This document shows, piece by piece, positions 20,696 to 22,771 of a DNA stretch of 22,771 nt. Numbering within the stretch: the stretch's first letter is position 1; each line of letters begins with the position of its first letter. The translations under genes and the position numbers were made by a program. Source of the stretch: an uncultured Oscillospiraceae bacterium (GTDB taxonomy: Bacteria > Bacillota > Clostridia > Oscillospirales > Acutalibacteraceae); assembly GCA_905211675.1 (NCBI GenBank), contig CAJMBP010000022.1, positions 1 through 22,771 on the forward strand. Reading direction: 5' to 3'. A model generated the notes under the pieces. That model did not search any database. It had not been told where the DNA came from and saw nothing but the letters and a program-made list of their open reading frames with translations.

Positions 20696-22771
20696 TTATT
20701 TAACACCGAACAAAAGGTCGGCATATGAGGGGAATGGCCAATAAGATTTTGCGGTTAAGGTTTCGGCTTCGTCGCAAGCGAGTCTGAGTTCGCCCATAAT
20801 ACGAAGCACATCGTCACGAATCATAACCGATTCGGCGCCGATATCCTCGACGCTGCCGATTGAAACAAGTGCCTTTTCAAGTTCTTGAGAACGGTCGGCG
20901 ATGCGATCGGTAAGCGCTGAAAGGCGTTTTACAATGCCGGTTTCATAACTGCATGCAAGTGTAGAATCAACCGCTTTTTTGGCGGCTGCTGCTTTTGCAA
21001 CATCGGCGGTGTAAGCCTCAATTGCAGGTGCAATCTGTGTTTTTGCCATATCCACCATTGTGTTTGCTTCGATTATGATTGTCTTGCAGTAGTTTTCAAG
21101 CATAATCTCATATCTTGAACGAAGCTCTGCTTCGGTGTAAACACCCTGAGCGGTGAGCATATCCACATTCTTTTTATCAAGCAGATGAGGCATACAGTCG
21201 GCTGTGGTGCGGTAGTTGAGAAGTCCGCGCTTTTCGGTAGCCTCTTTAATCCAGCTGTCATCGTAACCGTTGCCGTTAAATATAATGTGCTTATGGTCCT
21301 TAATGGTTTTCTGAATCATTTCGTGAAGAGCGGTTTCAAAGTCAGCCGCACCTTCCAACCTGTCGGCATAAATTTTAAGCGATTCTGCAACCGCGCTGTT
21401 CAGCATAATGTTTGCACATGCGATGCTGTTTGAAGAACCGAGCATACGGAATTCAAACTTGTTGCCGGTAAACGCAAACGGTGAAGTACGGTTACGGTCG
21501 GTGGTGTCACGGTTGAATTTAGGCAGAACGTCAACGCCCAGCTTCATCTGTGTTCTTTCGGCACCTTCATAAGGCGTGTCGTTTTCAATGGCTTCCAAAA
21601 CCGCATTAAGTTCATCACCGAGGAAGATTGAAACTACCGCAGGAGGAGCTTCGTTTGCGCCGAGACGGTGATCGTTTCCGGCAGTAGCAACCGAGATACG
21701 CAACAAATCCTGATAATCGTCAACCGCCTTAATTACTGCACACAGGAACAAAAGGAATTGCGCGTTTTCATAAGGTGTTTTGCCCGGTGACAGCAGGTTT
21801 TGACCTGCATCGGTAGCAATAGACCAGTTGTTGTGCTTACCGCTTCCGTTAACGCCTGCAAAGGGCTTTTCATGAAGCAGACATACAAGGCCGTGCTTTG
21901 AAGCAACCTTTTGCATAATTTCCATGGTAAGCTGGTTGTGATCGGTTGCAATATTTGTCGTAGTGTATATAGGAGCAAGCTCGTGCTGTGCGGGAGCAAC
22001 CTCGTTATGCTCGGTTTTTGCCAAAATGCCCAGCTTCCAAAGCTCGTCGTTAAGCTCTTCCATATAGGCGGCAACCCTCGGCTTAATAACACCGAAGTAA
22101 TGGTCGTCCATTTCCTGACCTTTAGGCGGCTTTGCACCGAACAATGTGCGTCCGGTAAAACGAAGGTCTGGGCGCTGGTCGTACATTTCTTTGGTTATAA
22201 GAAAATATTCCTGTTCGGGACCTACCGAGCTGGTAACACGCTTTACGCTGTCGTTGCCAAATAGCTTGAGTATTCGCAATGCCTGTTTGTTAAGCGCTTC
22301 CATAGAACGAAGAAGAGGAGTTTTCTTGTCAAGCGCGTGACCGCCGTATGAGCAGAACGCGGTAGGAATACATAAGGTTTTGCCCTTTATAAATGCGTAT
22401 GAGGTTGGATCCCATGCGGTATAACCTCTGGCTTCAAATGTTGCGCGAAGTCCGCCGCTCGGGAAAGACGATGCGTCAGGCTCGCCCTTTATGAGCTCTT
22501 TGCCTGAAAATTCCATAATTACGCCGCCGTCGGGAGACGGTGAAATAAAGCTGTCGTGTTTTTCTGCGGTAATGCCGGTAAGCGGCTGGAACCAGTGTGT
22601 ATAATGAGTGGCGCCCTTTGATACAGCCCAATCTTTCATGGCGGTGGCAACAGCATTGGCAACGCTTATATCAAGTTCGGTGCCCTCGTCAATAGTCTTT
22701 TTTAGTGAGTTGTAAATCTTAGCCGGTAAAGTGGCTTTCATTACTCGGTCATCAAAGACCATACTTCCGTA
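20696..22771 (-). CDS. glnN: Type III glutamine synthetase, N-terminus outside the window
   Basis: Makes glutamine from glutamate, ammonia and ATP; GSIII forms double-hexamer rings and is common in Bacteroidetes and Clostridia. The frame is open to the window edge: codons for YGS precede the first visible ATG (22762), matching the family's LFGSLVF start, so only about ten residues are missing. The visible 691 residues fit the family's ~700. GSIII motifs seen are THWFQPLTGITAEKHDSF, SSVGPEQEYFLITKE, EHNEVAPAQHELAPIY, NGSGKHNNWS and GNKFEFRMLGSS. The C-terminus YWPFPSYADLLFGVK is typical. Amt-PII and asnB follow on the same strand, so this is the first visible gene of a nitrogen assimilation cluster. 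The promoter is outside the window. Confidence 0.95.
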   Translation of the reverse strand, partial: YGSMVFDDRVMKATLPAKIYNSLKKTIDEGTELDISVANAVATAMKDWAVSKGATHYTHWFQPLTGITAEKHDSFISPSPDGGVIMEFSGKELIKGEPDASSFPSGGLRATFEARGYTAWDPTSYAFIKGKTLCIPTAFCSYGGHALDKKTPLLRSMEALNKQALRILKLFGNDSVKRVTSSVGPEQEYFLITKEMYDQRPDLRFTGRTLFGAKPPKGQEMDDHYFGVIKPRVAAYMEELNDELWKLGILAKTEHNEVAPAQHELAPIYTTTNIATDHNQLTMEIMQKVASKHGLVCLLHEKPFAGVNGSGKHNNWSIATDAGQNLLSPGKTPYENAQFLLFLCAVIKAVDDYQDLLRISVATAGNDHRLGANEAPPAVVSIFLGDELNAVLEAIENDTPYEGAERTQMKLGVDVLPKFNRDTTDRNRTSPFAFTGNKFEFRMLGSSNSIACANIMLNSAVAESLKIYADRLEGAADFETALHEMIQKTIKDHKHIIFNGNGYDDSWIKEATEKRGLLNYRTTADCMPHLLDKKNVDMLTAQGVYTEAELRSRYEIMLENYCKTIIIEANTMVDMAKTQIAPAIEAYTADVAKAAAAKKAVDSTLACSYETGIVKRLSALTDRIADRSQELEKALVSIGSVEDIGAESVMIRDDVLRIMGELRLACDEAETLTAKSYWPFPSYADLLFGVK

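Overview
The window looks like a chromosome segment of an anaerobic, probably spore-forming Clostridia member, most like gut Oscillospiraceae/Ruminococcaceae. The grounds are a BofA-family sporulation gene, a T-box and a THF riboswitch, a folate-type ECF S component, a type III glutamine synthetase, a PadR/DUF1700/DUF4097 unit, strong AGGAGG-type ribosome sites and the protein sequences themselves. The genus is inference. I see no rRNA, tRNA, CRISPR array or intact mobile element.

Layout. 1-34: what looks like the tip of an IS3-family element running off the left edge. 52-525 (-): YfcE-type phosphoesterase. 588-1421 (+): three small co-transcribed genes of unknown function. 1422-1803: AT-rich spacer with dyads and DnaA-box-like words, then a good promoter for manA (1804-2760). 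2836-3096 (-): BofA-family gene. 3261-9908 (+): complete F1Fo ATP synthase operon atpIBEFHAGDC. 9968-10501 (-): folT with a THF riboswitch leader. 10733-11281 (-): Nudix ADP-ribose pyrophosphatase, divergent from an M14 carboxypeptidase (11342-12244, +). 12430-14631 (+): a CofE-like ligase followed by a GMP synthase that lacks its glutaminase domain. 14782-16602 (+): padR, DUF1700 and DUF4097 genes. 16603-17028: hairpins and a possible broken small ORF. 17029-22771 (-): nitrogen cluster in the order glnN (GSIII, start outside the window), an ammonium transporter fused to a PII domain, then a T-box leader and asnB.

How the genes work together. The ATP synthase c subunit carries the ligand pattern of Na+-coupled rotors, with a second carboxylate in helix 1. 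Subunit a has no ordinary start codon where its ribosome site points (ACG), and epsilon is only its beta domain. The right-hand cluster gathers ammonium entry, nitrogen sensing (PII), glutamine synthesis and glutamine-dependent asparagine synthesis. The T-box adds control by uncharged tRNA-Asn.

The points most worth a second look are the Amt-PII fusion, the ACG start of atpB, the two-carboxylate c subunit, the CofE-like/glutaminase-less GuaA pair, the T-box without a visible terminator, and the three-gene small-protein module. No wholly new system is demonstrated.
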